Shown here piece after piece: positions 52,056-61,555 of a stretch of 64,000 nucleotides of DNA. The number at the start of each line of letters is the position of its first letter. Position 1 is the first letter of the stretch. The position numbers were made by a program, and so were the translations under genes. The DNA is from Capnocytophaga leadbetteri (GTDB taxonomy: Bacteria; Bacteroidota; Bacteroidia; Flavobacteriales; Flavobacteriaceae), in contig NZ_QBKG01000005.1 in assembly GCF_003054025.1 (NCBI RefSeq), positions 1-64,000 on the forward strand, read 5' to 3'. Below the pieces are notes generated by a model. It searched no databases and had not been told where the DNA came from. It was given only the letters and a program-made list of their open reading frames with translations.

Positions 52056-52442
52056 TTACACCCACTCATTTTCGTAGGCTCCTGTACCCATTTCTAACTT
52101 CCTCGCAGAAATAGTAAAGGATTCCGTCAGGGGTTTCTCTCCTGAGGCATCAAAATGCTCTCGATGTTTTACGAGGTAAGCCTCAGTGAATTTCAATTCT
52201 TTTAGGGTAGCTTCACTATCTCTTTTTAAGAATGTAATACTACCATCTTTACGTTCAAAAGAATTGGTCATCCACTCGAAGAAGTCAGCTTCTCCTGTGC
52301 TTTCCACTACTACATCAATTTTTCCACCACGTGTAACGGTAGAAGGACGACCTGTCGCATCTGTTTCTTGAAACAGTGCATAACTTACGCTAAGAATATT
52401 GTATTCTTTGCCTGCTACTTTTAGTTTTGCCTTAAATGACAT
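52056..52442 (-). CDS. tssD: Type VI tube protein TssD (Hcp)
   Basis: A 128-residue Hcp-fold protein. It shares most residues with its neighbour at 52490 (FEWMTNSFERKDGSITFLKR, FTISARKLEMGTGAYENEWV). Hexameric rings of this protein form the inner tube. It is one of three copies, consistent with duplication. Confidence 0.88.
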   Translation of the reverse strand: MSFKAKLKVAGKEYNILSVSYALFQETDATGRPSTVTRGGKIDVVVESTGEADFFEWMTNSFERKDGSITFLKRDSEATLKELKFTEAYLVKHREHFDASGEKPLTESFTISARKLEMGTGAYENEWV

Positions 52443-52489
52443 ACACTTAAATTTTAAAAATTAGAAAAACATTTAAAAACCAAAGGAGA

Positions 52490-52876
52490 TTACACCCATT
52501 CATTAACATGTTTGGCTGTACCCATTTCTATCTCTTTTGCAGAGAGCGTAAAGGTTTCTGTCAGAGGATTGTCTCCTGCTGCATCGAAATCTTCTTTGTA
52601 CTTTACAATGTAAGCTTCTTTAAATTTAAGCTCTTTTAAAGTAGCCTCACTGTCTCTTTTGAGGAAGATGATGCTTCCGTCCTTGCGTTCGAAAGAGTTG
52701 GTCATCCACTCAAAAAGGTCGGTATCACCTGTGCTTTCCACAGTGATCGTAATTTTGCCACCTCTGGTAACCGATGATGGTCTACCTGTAGCATCAGTCT
52801 CCTGTAACATTCCGAAATCAACCGAAATGATGTTGCGCTCTTTTCCCGCAACGTTTAATTTAGATTTAAAAGACAT
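52490..52876 (-). CDS. tssD: Type VI tube protein TssD (Hcp)
   Basis: A 128-residue Hcp-fold protein, a close paralog of the copy at 52056 and the one nearest to tssC. It has VTRGGKITITVESTGDTDLF and FTLSAKEIEMGTAKHVNEWV. It probably supplies the main tube. Different copies may carry different effectors; that is inference. Confidence 0.88.
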   Translation of the reverse strand: MSFKSKLNVAGKERNIISVDFGMLQETDATGRPSSVTRGGKITITVESTGDTDLFEWMTNSFERKDGSIIFLKRDSEATLKELKFKEAYIVKYKEDFDAAGDNPLTETFTLSAKEIEMGTAKHVNEWV

Positions 52877-53022
52877 GTTTAAAATAATTTAAAAATTTAA
52901 TAACTCAATAATACCAATTATGGAAATATATATAAAATGTCTCCAAAACCTTATGTTGAAATTCTGAACCTTCTTATATTATACGCTTTTTAAGGTTAGA
53001 AATTCCTCATAAGAGAGGTACT

Positions 53023-54402
53023 TTACTTTTGTTCATATTCAGTATCCCACTCATTAGCATCAGTTCCCTTATGACCATCCATTTTAATAAGGAAGTTTTT
53101 AGCTGGGAAATAAGGCTTCATATGAATGTCTAAATAGATTCTATCTTTTTGTTTAGGGTCTTGCTCAAACCTTCTTATCTCAAAATTTTCAATAAGGTTT
53201 TTAGGTCCTGTGATGCTATCCAAGAATTGCACGATTTGGTTCATAATGTCCTTACGGGTTACCGCTGTGAAATTCTCAAAAGCTCTACGGTTAAGGAAAT
53301 CCATTAGCACTTTAGTTACATAGTCAAACACACGTACTACTGAATAGGTTTGCAATCCCAAGTTATCTCCGTTGAACAAGGTCTTTCCTGAGAAAGCCAT
53401 TACTTTTCCGTACTCATTGACCATAGGAATAAGCCCTAAGTTTTCCAAGTTAGCGATTTCGCTTTTCTTTAAGTCGAAACGAACCCCATCTACTTCATTG
53501 ATACCTCCAAATTTCTTACCAGCAGTCACCTGAGACATCAAAGTCTTGTAGATTTTTCCAGCTAATGCAGCAGAAGGAGGAATAAAAAGATCTTCGTGCT
53601 CTCCTATTTCATTAAAGCGACCTCTACCTACTAACCAGTTGCAGGTCATCAGTACGTTAGCACGATATACATCACCACCCGTAAGGTGCGCTTCATCGAA
53701 CATCTCCATTACATCATCTGGCTCATCTAAGTGCTCAAAGTCTGTAACGAGCATCACTTTGTTTTCGTGTGCGATTTTAGCCCATTTTTCAACTACTTTG
53801 TTAGAACCTAAGTAACCAGGAATTACTAACAATCCATAGTTGTTTTTAAGGTCTAAGCGGTCGTAGTTATCTGAAAGTTCCGCGTGTATAGTATCAATAA
53901 AGCGTGTATTATCAAGGTCTTTAAGTTGTTCTAAAGAGGCATTGATAATTGTAACATTCTTAATCTTATCTTCTTCTGTATTCTTGTAGAACAAAGCAAT
54001 AGTGCGATAGTTGGCTTCCAATTCACGAGTAGCTTCTACAGCATTGTACAAGTTCTTAGAAAGAAGCTCTTCAGCAGATTTTTGTTGGTCTTCACAATGA
54101 GAGACCATTTCCACTAACGAATCACTTTGTTTTAATACATTAGCCCAAAGCTCTAAAGTCTTCTTTAAAGTATCTCTTTCTTTTTGCTTATTGCTTTCAG
54201 TAAGAAATATTTTTCGGCGTGCTTTTCTTTCAGGATTAACGTTTTGTACGTTCTCTATGGATGCTTCTAATAAGTCAAAACCTCCATAGCGTACCAATTT
54301 GTCCAATGATTTCTCCAGAGAAACTGGAGACTTCTTAATAGACTGTACTGAGTTGTCTTGCTCTTGTGAGCTAACATTTGCTGGTTTTATTTCATTTGCC
54401 AT
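53023..54402 (-). CDS. tssC: Type VI sheath large subunit TssC
   Basis: A 459-residue sheath protein. The segments LVRYGGFDLLEASIENVQNV, YGLLVIPGYLG and LLVGRGRFNE-like WLVGRGRFNEIGEHEDLF fit the TssC family of T6SSiii. With TssB it forms the contractile sheath that drives the tube. It follows tssB after 28 bases. Confidence 0.9.
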   Translation of the reverse strand: MANEIKPANVSSQEQDNSVQSIKKSPVSLEKSLDKLVRYGGFDLLEASIENVQNVNPERKARRKIFLTESNKQKERDTLKKTLELWANVLKQSDSLVEMVSHCEDQQKSAEELLSKNLYNAVEATRELEANYRTIALFYKNTEEDKIKNVTIINASLEQLKDLDNTRFIDTIHAELSDNYDRLDLKNNYGLLVIPGYLGSNKVVEKWAKIAHENKVMLVTDFEHLDEPDDVMEMFDEAHLTGGDVYRANVLMTCNWLVGRGRFNEIGEHEDLFIPPSAALAGKIYKTLMSQVTAGKKFGGINEVDGVRFDLKKSEIANLENLGLIPMVNEYGKVMAFSGKTLFNGDNLGLQTYSVVRVFDYVTKVLMDFLNRRAFENFTAVTRKDIMNQIVQFLDSITGPKNLIENFEIRRFEQDPKQKDRIYLDIHMKPYFPAKNFLIKMDGHKGTDANEWDTEYEQK

Positions 54403-54430
54403 TGTTCAAATACTTTTTTGTTAGAAATAA

Positions 54431-54871
54431 TTAATTCAGCTCAGCAATAAGAGCTTCCAAGGTATCTTGCAATGCTTTTTTAGCGTCTGGGTCTTCTAAG
54501 GCAGCTTTAAGAAGTTTGTTCGTCTTTAGCTGTTTGATGATCTTTTGGTATTGATCTTTTTCTGTTGCCAAACCAGTAAGGAAAGCACTCTGTGCTGTAA
54601 TTCCTTTTGTACCGAAATCGCCTAATCCTTTAAAGGCTAATTCTTCCACTTTAGTAGCTCCTTCACCATCTTCAAAATTTACTTTCAAAGTAGGTTTGAA
54701 ATGCTCAAATACTTTATCTATAGTATTGAGCCCCTCAACCAACTCAGGTTTCACAGGATCTTCTGCACTGAGTTTTTGAGCTACCAAGGTACGATTGGGA
54801 GCTATCTCTAAGATAGCTTCACTTGCGTCTATAGGCACTTCATTGCCTCCTATTCCTTTATTTGTTAGCAT
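54431..54871 (-). CDS. tssB: Type VI sheath small subunit TssB
   Basis: A 146-residue protein of the TssB type in T6SSiii (FEHFKPTLKVNFEDGEGATK, ELAFKGLGDFGTKGI, FLTGLATEKDQYQKII). It pairs with TssC in the sheath. A -7 element lies about 70 bases upstream, so tssB-tssC-tssD may form their own transcription unit. Confidence 0.9.
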   Translation of the reverse strand: MLTNKGIGGNEVPIDASEAILEIAPNRTLVAQKLSAEDPVKPELVEGLNTIDKVFEHFKPTLKVNFEDGEGATKVEELAFKGLGDFGTKGITAQSAFLTGLATEKDQYQKIIKQLKTNKLLKAALEDPDAKKALQDTLEALIAELN

Positions 54872-54940
54872 AGTGCTTTTGTATTAGGATGTTAAACTTA
54901 TTAAGTACGTTGAAAAGCAACATTTTGTAACTTTTCTGCA

Positions 54941-54948
54941 CAAATATA
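54941..54948 (-). promoter_or_regulatory. -7 promoter element of tssB
   Basis: TATATTTG on the minus strand in the 276-base gap between tssF and tssB. Nothing else is recognised in that AT-rich gap. Confidence 0.55.
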
Positions 54949-55147
54949 AAACTTTTAAATGAGACCACCAAACTTTTTTCAAAGAAATTTTCAAATTATT
55001 TTCATTTAAAATTTTATTAGACTGATAATCAAGCGAATAAAATAAATATTTTTTTTTGAAATGTTTTTTGCTTTATCTCCTAAAAGTTGATTTTATCCCT
55101 TGAGTTTTCTATTTCTACTTTGTCAAAAGTCACTGTCTTTCTGTTAG

Positions 55148-56989
55148 TTACCTCTCAAAAATTCGATAAGGGTAGATATTTGCTGAGGCTTTTTCTAACT
55201 TGATCAAAAAGCTATCTTTTAGGTATTCCCATTCTGTTTCATTTACTTCTACCTCTTTGTTTTTAATGAGGAAAATATCAATAGTCCTTTTAAATCCTCC
55301 TTTGAGAGAAACTTCTTTTTTAGTTCCTTTCTGTACTTCTAATCCTTTGATAGTGTGTTTAAAATGGCTCTTTGCAAAGGCTTTTACATCGGCAATGGTA
55401 ACAATTCTGCCTCGTGAGAGTAAGGCACTGCGATATTCTAAAATCTTATCGGCTGTAGTAAGCCCTCGTCTGCCTCCCAAAGAAGGTCTTATGGTAACTG
55501 CACTCTTAATAGCTGTCTTGTTAGCTTTATCACACTCTAATGAAATACCTGTTTTAATATCGTTACCGTCTTCTCCTGCTGTATGCCAGTAAGAAAAAGT
55601 AAAACTCATATCCAATTCTTTATTCATAGAGGAAATGATTAGAAAAGGATTTGTATTCAATGAAAGACTTCGTTTGCTTATATTTTGGTGGATGGAAGCT
55701 AAATTTTGTCCTATTTGCCTTAACTCTGCATCAATAGCAAAATCATTCCCTATTGCTGAGAAGGAGGCAGTTTCGTCTCTTATTAGTCTTAATGTATGCT
55801 GTAACTGGTCTAAAGCATTTTGCTCATCAAAACGAGCTACCCCTCCACGTCTTAAAACAAAAGAGACATTATCGTCTGTACCTTTTTGGTAATCCTTTAC
55901 CTCGTATCTCTTCCCATCATCATCAGAAATGTAGTCTATATCTAAAAAGGTGTTATCACCTATAATAGGGTAAATAGTCAGCTGCCCCTTAATGCGTTTG
56001 GTCTTTTTAGTGTTGTACATATTGACAACGGGGATGCAGTTTAGAGCAATACGTATATTTTCCAATACCTTTGGAGTAATAACCTCATAGAATTTAAAGC
56101 ATAACCAAACAATGTCCTTTTCTGTAGCAATACGATGATTAGAAAAGTAATTTTCTATAAAAGAAGCTGTGCTAATATCCTCAACTTCGTTGTCTTTCTT
56201 TTTAGGATATATGTTTCCTTTTAAAGTGAAGAAATTCCCTTGATAAAATTGATTCACCTCATTGTAAATAGCATCTATCCCTGCGTAATTCTTAGAGATT
56301 ACTTCTTCATATTCTACATCGTTTGTAGGTGTATTATATCCTTCTATCAATTCATATTCTTTATCTCCACAAAATACTTTTACTTGATGCAGGTAATAGG
56401 TAAAGAATTCCTTTTGTTCTTTGTTACTTAGGTCTATATAAAAGCACAAATCCTCTAACTTTTCTACCTCTGATGCGTAGAGTCCCACCCAAAACTCTCC
56501 TGAGGGGATATTTCTATCAGAATGAGCTACCTCTTCTTGATAGAAGAAACTCTCTTGCTGTAATATTTTATTTCCATACGCTAAGTATTTCACTTGAGCA
56601 GAAGTAAGTTTCATTTCTAAAGTAGGGCTAAAGAAAATGTTTATTATTTTTACCTCAGTAGGGTTGTATAAATTCTGGATTCGTTTAACAGCCTTAAAAT
56701 GATTGTATCGTGATATTTGTATATTGTTTTCTACTGGAGTAAGTTGTAGAAGCGTTTGAGACGGAGTAATCCCCGTAACTTCATCAGGGAAAATAACTTC
56801 AAGTATGCGCTCAGTAATCCTTGTACGGGAATTTTCTTGTTCAAAATGTAGTTTTTCGAGTTCCGAGGCACAAGTCGAAAGAAGAAGTTCTAAGATAGGA
56901 TCAAAAGCATTCTCTGATTCCAACTCACTGTATCCCCACATACGTGAGGCTCTCTTGAGCATTCTATTTTTTATCTGATCTTGTTTCAT
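55148..56989 (-). CDS. tssF: Type VI baseplate protein TssF
   Basis: A 613-residue baseplate wedge protein. The N-terminus with ENAFDPILELLLSTCASELE and VIFPDEVTGITPSQTLLQLT is characteristic of TssF, as is GGRRGLTTADKILEYRSALL near residue 505. With TssG and TssE it forms the wedges that hold the sheath. It follows tssE after 37 bases. Confidence 0.9.
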   Translation of the reverse strand: MKQDQIKNRMLKRASRMWGYSELESENAFDPILELLLSTCASELEKLHFEQENSRTRITERILEVIFPDEVTGITPSQTLLQLTPVENNIQISRYNHFKAVKRIQNLYNPTEVKIINIFFSPTLEMKLTSAQVKYLAYGNKILQQESFFYQEEVAHSDRNIPSGEFWVGLYASEVEKLEDLCFYIDLSNKEQKEFFTYYLHQVKVFCGDKEYELIEGYNTPTNDVEYEEVISKNYAGIDAIYNEVNQFYQGNFFTLKGNIYPKKKDNEVEDISTASFIENYFSNHRIATEKDIVWLCFKFYEVITPKVLENIRIALNCIPVVNMYNTKKTKRIKGQLTIYPIIGDNTFLDIDYISDDDGKRYEVKDYQKGTDDNVSFVLRRGGVARFDEQNALDQLQHTLRLIRDETASFSAIGNDFAIDAELRQIGQNLASIHQNISKRSLSLNTNPFLIISSMNKELDMSFTFSYWHTAGEDGNDIKTGISLECDKANKTAIKSAVTIRPSLGGRRGLTTADKILEYRSALLSRGRIVTIADVKAFAKSHFKHTIKGLEVQKGTKKEVSLKGGFKRTIDIFLIKNKEVEVNETEWEYLKDSFLIKLEKASANIYPYRIFER

Positions 56990-57026
56990 TGTTTAGTAAT
57001 TTATATTTCTCACAGGATTGAAAAAA

Positions 57027-57455
57027 TCAATAAGACAAAGGACTTACAAAAAAAGAGTTTTTGAAAGTATAAGGACGATTCGTCTCTAAAACAATTGCTT
57101 TTACTGAGACTAGAACTTTTTTCTTTATGCGCCTCTTTCCTACATTTCCTAAATCTTGCTCAGTGATAGTCACTTCTATATCTTGTACCGCAATGCGTTT
57201 TTCGTGTTGTGAAATGCTATTTTTTAGGCTTTGTGCAACAAATACTTTTAGTTCATTATCACTCTTTAAAAGGTCAAAATCAGAGTCCCATAGTTCACAG
57301 CCATACGTTTCGTCAAATTTGCATTCGCCATAGCTGGTAGTCATCAGGGTGAAAATAGATTGGGAGATAGAGTCTTCTAATGCTATTTTTGCAAGATCTT
57401 GTTTTTTTATCAAGCCTTCAAAATCAATAGGGAGTTTGTAATATATTCCTTTCAT
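57027..57455 (-). CDS. tssE: Type VI baseplate protein TssE (gp25-like)
   Basis: A 142-residue gp25/GPW-family protein. ALEDSISQSIFTLMTTSYGE followed by CKFDETYGCELW is the usual gp25 core, where the EXR-type region starts sheath assembly. It lies between an unassigned gene (57511) and tssF. Confidence 0.82.
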   Translation of the reverse strand: MKGIYYKLPIDFEGLIKKQDLAKIALEDSISQSIFTLMTTSYGECKFDETYGCELWDSDFDLLKSDNELKVFVAQSLKNSISQHEKRIAVQDIEVTITEQDLGNVGKRRIKKKVLVSVKAIVLETNRPYTFKNSFFVSPLSY

Positions 57456-57510
57456 AGTGTAATATTATGCTTTATAGTGTTCTTAAAGGTCTATGTGCAA
57501 TTTGGCAAAA

Positions 57511-58209
57511 TCACAGATATATAAGTTTCTGTACTTTCCCCTTACTATCAAAAGAAAATTCTTTTGCTATTTTGGTACGTCTTACAACTTGTAAAGCTAC
57601 TTTAGGAGTGAGCTTTAGCATTTTTTCTCTATAGGAAATATCCCCTATAAAACTTTGTCCTTCGTTCTTATCTACAATGATAAAGTAGTTATCTATATCC
57701 GCAGGTTTTACAAAGTGTTCTATACTTCCTGCATAGATAAGGAGTTTCTTGTCCTCACTTTGAAACTGATAGGACAAAGAATCTTCAGACAATTTGCGGT
57801 AGCGAGAGAGCTCAAAACTTTCTATACTGTCCTTTTCAGGCTCAAAAGCTATGTTCTCATACAAAAAAGTAGTTTTGTCAAAGCGTTTGATACCTAAAAA
57901 AGAGAAAATACTTTTCTTGGTAGTTTCTCTTTTGAAGATAAGAAAATCACGAGTTACCTGAAACGTTTTTATTTCTTCTGTTTTATCATCAGTAAAGGTA
58001 AGTTTGTAGGTCGGGAGTTCTACTAAGTGATCGTCTATTTTTAATTGTACGCTTCCTATTTGTTCCTCTGAGATGAGAATACTAATGGTATGTTTTTGAA
58101 AGTGAGTATCGGTGCGAACCACTACCTTATCGGCTTCTCTATCATTCCATTTCTCTGATAGGTAGCGGTCTTCATATCGCAGTGTTAGTTTTACTTCAGG
58201 CAGTGGCAT
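57511..58209 (-). CDS. T6SSiii locus protein of unknown function
   Basis: A 232-residue soluble protein without signal peptide. It is beta-rich in the first half and has a basic loop (TTKKSIFSFLGIKRFDKTTF). I do not recognise it. Being enclosed in the structural gene cluster between tssE and a secreted protein, it is probably a structural or assembly part of T6SSiii. Confidence 0.6.
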   Translation of the reverse strand: MPLPEVKLTLRYEDRYLSEKWNDREADKVVVRTDTHFQKHTISILISEEQIGSVQLKIDDHLVELPTYKLTFTDDKTEEIKTFQVTRDFLIFKRETTKKSIFSFLGIKRFDKTTFLYENIAFEPEKDSIESFELSRYRKLSEDSLSYQFQSEDKKLLIYAGSIEHFVKPADIDNYFIIVDKNEGQSFIGDISYREKMLKLTPKVALQVVRRTKIAKEFSFDSKGKVQKLIYL

Positions 58210-58242
58210 AGTGTTGTTATTGTTTTTTTGTGTTTATTCCTG

Positions 58243-58800
58243 TCAGTTCAGCTGTTTATACCCTCTTAGGCATTGTATCAAGTTAGTAATTTCATTGTCT
58301 TGTTTAGGACTTACCAGAAACTCATAGTTCTTATGATAAGTATAAATAGTGATTTTCGTTATTTCTTTAAAAACTATCTCATCTATCTCTTTACTGCTCA
58401 TTTTATGAGCAAAGTTCCCTTCACAGTTGATAGGGAATTGGTTTTTCAGTGTAATGTGCTCACCAGTAGAGAAAAAAATATCAAAGTTCTTTTCTTTCTT
58501 TAAGCAAACAGACTCTTCTAACAACTTGACATATAAGAATAGTCGCTCTCCTCTACGCCCAAATTGGAATACTCCATAAGAAAGTGTGTCCTTATTAGTT
58601 CGTAAATACAAAGGTTGAGCACTTGCAAAACGCCTCCCTTTGAGTTTTTTATGCCCTTGTACTATTTTACAATTAGTAGTAATAGTCTCTTTGGGATTTT
58701 TTGAGATGATTTGCAAGCTATCTTGTTTTTTCTCTTCCTGTGCAAGAACAGTAGCAGAAAAAGATAACAAACATATAAGTAAATATTTTTTTAAAAACAT
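58243..58800 (-). CDS. Exported T6SSiii locus protein (TssP-like candidate)
   Basis: A 185-residue exported protein with a signal peptide (MFLKKYLLICLLSFSATVLA, cleavage about 20) and a beta-rich mature part. An ATG at 58806 adds two residues. It follows tssO after about 30 bases. T6SSiii systems replace the usual TssJLM complex with proteins named TssN to TssR; this may be one of the envelope ones. The name is not certain. Confidence 0.55.
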   Translation of the reverse strand: MFLKKYLLICLLSFSATVLAQEEKKQDSLQIISKNPKETITTNCKIVQGHKKLKGRRFASAQPLYLRTNKDTLSYGVFQFGRRGERLFLYVKLLEESVCLKKEKNFDIFFSTGEHITLKNQFPINCEGNFAHKMSSKEIDEIVFKEITKITIYTYHKNYEFLVSPKQDNEITNLIQCLRGYKQLN

Positions 58801-58830
58801 ATTCAACCTGTCTATTGTGCCATTGTGTTT

Positions 58831-59349
58831 TTATTGTTGTTGGTATAGTTGCTTACAAACTTCCAAATCTACTTTCATCTTGTCATATTCCTCTTTTAGG
58901 GTTTGGTTGATAGTACTAAGGCTGTCCAAGGTTTTCTGATTGATGGTAAGTTGCTTTATCTGCTTTTTAGCATCAATAAGTTCCTTGTATACAAGGATAG
59001 TGTTGTTGTACATATTTTTATTCCTAAGAGAGTCTTTAGGAATTTGCTTATACATATCAGCAAGAATAGAAAGGGCTAATTTCTCATTGAAAAAGTCATT
59101 TTTATAGCCACCTTGTATTCCAATGGAATCGACAGCTACTTTTACTTTTTCAAGTTGAAAAGAGAATTTGTCCTGAAATTTCATCTCTTGTTGTATTCGT
59201 GCATTTTCCCTTTTTAATAGTTCATTTTCTCTAAAGGGAAAATAGGTATTGAACAACATAGCAAGCATCAAAATAGATACAGAAAGGGCAAAAAATAGTA
59301 TAAAGTATATTAAAGCTTTTCTACGTTCTTTATGATTTAATACTTCCAT
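58831..59349 (-). CDS. tssO: Type VI transmembrane protein TssO
   Basis: A 172-residue protein with a short basic N-terminus (MEVLNHKERRKALIYF), one transmembrane helix (about 12-34) and a long periplasmic coiled coil. This is the pattern of TssO, part of the envelope complex unique to T6SSiii. It follows tssK after 36 bases. Confidence 0.78.
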   Translation of the reverse strand: MEVLNHKERRKALIYFILFFALSVSILMLAMLFNTYFPFRENELLKRENARIQQEMKFQDKFSFQLEKVKVAVDSIGIQGGYKNDFFNEKLALSILADMYKQIPKDSLRNKNMYNNTILVYKELIDAKKQIKQLTINQKTLDSLSTINQTLKEEYDKMKVDLEVCKQLYQQQ

Positions 59350-59385
59350 AAGAGTTATGTTTTTGTTATTTTTAAATCAAATTCA

Positions 59386-60537
59386 TTAATCGGCTAAGAA
59401 TGTTTTGCTTCTTTGAGGTTGCAAAGAACTTTTCTCATTAGTAATCTCAGAGACAAAGATACTGCCATCACGTTTTTTACCTATGTAGTCTAAGCGGTTC
59501 AAAATAGCGAATAAATCTTCCAAGGTTTTCATAAAGCGTTCTACCCTTACTACAGAGACCTCTATTTGATTGTGATTGTATTCTGCATTGATTACTTCTG
59601 AGAACACCATTTCAAATTCTCCTTGGCTCACATTACACCAATCAGAGAAGTAATTGAGCAACTCTTCCTTACCAATCCCCGAACGAGCATCAATAAAGTT
59701 CTTGAGTACTCTTGCAAAACCTACTACAGAGACTAACATTTCTGATGGAGTGCTGTAAAGGGTGAGCCAGCGAAAATGATTGATTTCTGTAGCTAAGTAA
59801 TAGAGCATCCTATCGGTCATCTGTTCTATGATGGTTGCCAAAGGATTTGTTTGGTTTTTGGTATGTATCTTTTGAGCTATCTGTACGGCATAAATTTCCA
59901 TTTGTCCATAGAAGCGATCTATCTCGCTATACAATTCTTGTAGCCTTTGATAAGAAGCTACCAAAACGCAAGGGGGTATATACGACTCATCAAGGTGAGA
60001 ACTTGTACCACTTACCCATATTTTTCCCACAATAAGGTAGTGCCCACCTACACCCATTTCTTTTCTAAGCTCTTCTTCTTTTACCAAAGATAGGTAATAT
60101 TCAGGCTCTGTATAAGGATCTCGTGGTGGATTTTCCTCTGGGTCGGGTTCTCCACAAGGAATGCGTTTGAATGGATTTACTGAAATACAAGCAAGTAGAG
60201 CTACCTCTTCATCTTTTATTTCCTTTACGATTTCGGGATAAGAAAGAGATAGTGAGTGCTGTTCGGTGTTAGAGCTAATTTCTATCCGAGAGCCATTAGG
60301 GGTTATAGCGTGGCATTCTTCTATGCGAACCCTTAAGTATTTATGAGCATCTACTGACAGGTTTATTCTCACAGGGTCATTAGTAGGTAAGAGTCCATAA
60401 GTGAGCATTGAGGTATGTACTCCAATAGCATCACGTACCGAATCGATAACAAAATTCTGAATATCAATAAAATATCTCTTATTGATTTTCATTCCATCAA
60501 TAAAGTTTACTGGGAGGTGGGTAAGTTTTTCTATCAT
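59386..60537 (-). CDS. tssK: Type VI baseplate protein TssK
   Basis: A 383-residue protein with the T6SSiii TssK marks: LPVNFIDGMKINKRYFID at the start and ITPNGSRIEIS near residue 78, then the helical trunk. TssK joins the baseplate to the envelope complex. It sits between tssN and tssO. Confidence 0.87.
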   Translation of the reverse strand: MIEKLTHLPVNFIDGMKINKRYFIDIQNFVIDSVRDAIGVHTSMLTYGLLPTNDPVRINLSVDAHKYLRVRIEECHAITPNGSRIEISSNTEQHSLSLSYPEIVKEIKDEEVALLACISVNPFKRIPCGEPDPEENPPRDPYTEPEYYLSLVKEEELRKEMGVGGHYLIVGKIWVSGTSSHLDESYIPPCVLVASYQRLQELYSEIDRFYGQMEIYAVQIAQKIHTKNQTNPLATIIEQMTDRMLYYLATEINHFRWLTLYSTPSEMLVSVVGFARVLKNFIDARSGIGKEELLNYFSDWCNVSQGEFEMVFSEVINAEYNHNQIEVSVVRVERFMKTLEDLFAILNRLDYIGKKRDGSIFVSEITNEKSSLQPQRSKTFLAD

Positions 60538-60580
60538 TGTTATTCTTTAGTTTTTGTTATTAATTTTGATAATAGGCAAA

Positions 60581-61555
60581 TTAGTATGCTTGCACTCGTT
60601 CGTTGTCTTTTTCTTTATTGTATTCAAAATCCGCTTCTTGGTCTTCACTATTTTCTTTTTGATTAGAAACAAGGGTTCGCATACAGACAATTACACTGTT
60701 TTCTTCTATTCCATTCATATACAGTGTGAATTTAGGGTCTATATATTTTGCGGATTCGTACCATTGGGCTTGTTTGAAAAACACCCAATTGTAAAAGCCT
60801 TCTTCATTCTGTATCTCAATAGGGGCTTCTACAAAACGTTCGTTATAGTCTTCTACAAAGTTGTAGAACAGTCGCCCGAAATCTATTCGGGTAGGTCCTT
60901 TAGCTCGGTACAAAGTGTAGTCTTTATCATTCTCTTCTTTCTTTATCATTAGGGTAAAGACTACCAAATCGCGCATTTCTTCATCACTTACTCCAGCCAA
61001 TTCTTTATAGTTCTCTGGAAACTGCCAAGTTGTATAGATTTTAGGTGGTATCTTCTGAGAGTAATTAAAGGTGATATTGACCAAAGTAGGAATAAAAAAT
61101 ACTATGAAATTGCCCATCATTAAAGGGGTGTAATACATTCCGTTTAAGAAAGTATAAATCAATAGAAATGGTACCGAACCATATATTGATGTGAGTAGAG
61201 CAAAGAATATCTCTTTGGTGATATCATCTTCGAGTTTGAACTTATTAAAGAAAGCACGATAAAAATAACAGTGAAAAGTACCAAGTACTAAGGTACATAT
61301 TTGATAGAAAATAAACTCATTCAAAGTCTTTCCTACAAAAAGCCTATTATACCCCAAAAAAGCTATAACTGAATACACTAAAACCGTTAAAAACAGATAG
61401 ATATACACATTGGTTTTGTACTTTTTGAATTCAGGTGTCTTCTTTGAGAAAATCATAGTGACAGCTATACACAATGCCACTATAAACAATAATATTATCA
61501 ACAATCGCGGGTCAAACAAGTTGATGAAATAATTTTTTAGCTCTTTCATATCCAA
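60581..61555 (-). CDS. tssN: Type VI membrane protein TssN
   Basis: A 324-residue protein with about five transmembrane helices in the first 180 residues (about 15-35, 48-68, 80-100, 112-135, 143-165) and a cytoplasmic C-terminal domain. This layout is that of TssN, the inner-membrane base of the T6SSiii envelope complex. It overlaps tssG by ten bases. Confidence 0.85.
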   Translation of the reverse strand: MDMKELKNYFINLFDPRLLIILLFIVALCIAVTMIFSKKTPEFKKYKTNVYIYLFLTVLVYSVIAFLGYNRLFVGKTLNEFIFYQICTLVLGTFHCYFYRAFFNKFKLEDDITKEIFFALLTSIYGSVPFLLIYTFLNGMYYTPLMMGNFIVFFIPTLVNITFNYSQKIPPKIYTTWQFPENYKELAGVSDEEMRDLVVFTLMIKKEENDKDYTLYRAKGPTRIDFGRLFYNFVEDYNERFVEAPIEIQNEEGFYNWVFFKQAQWYESAKYIDPKFTLYMNGIEENSVIVCMRTLVSNQKENSEDQEADFEYNKEKDNERVQAY

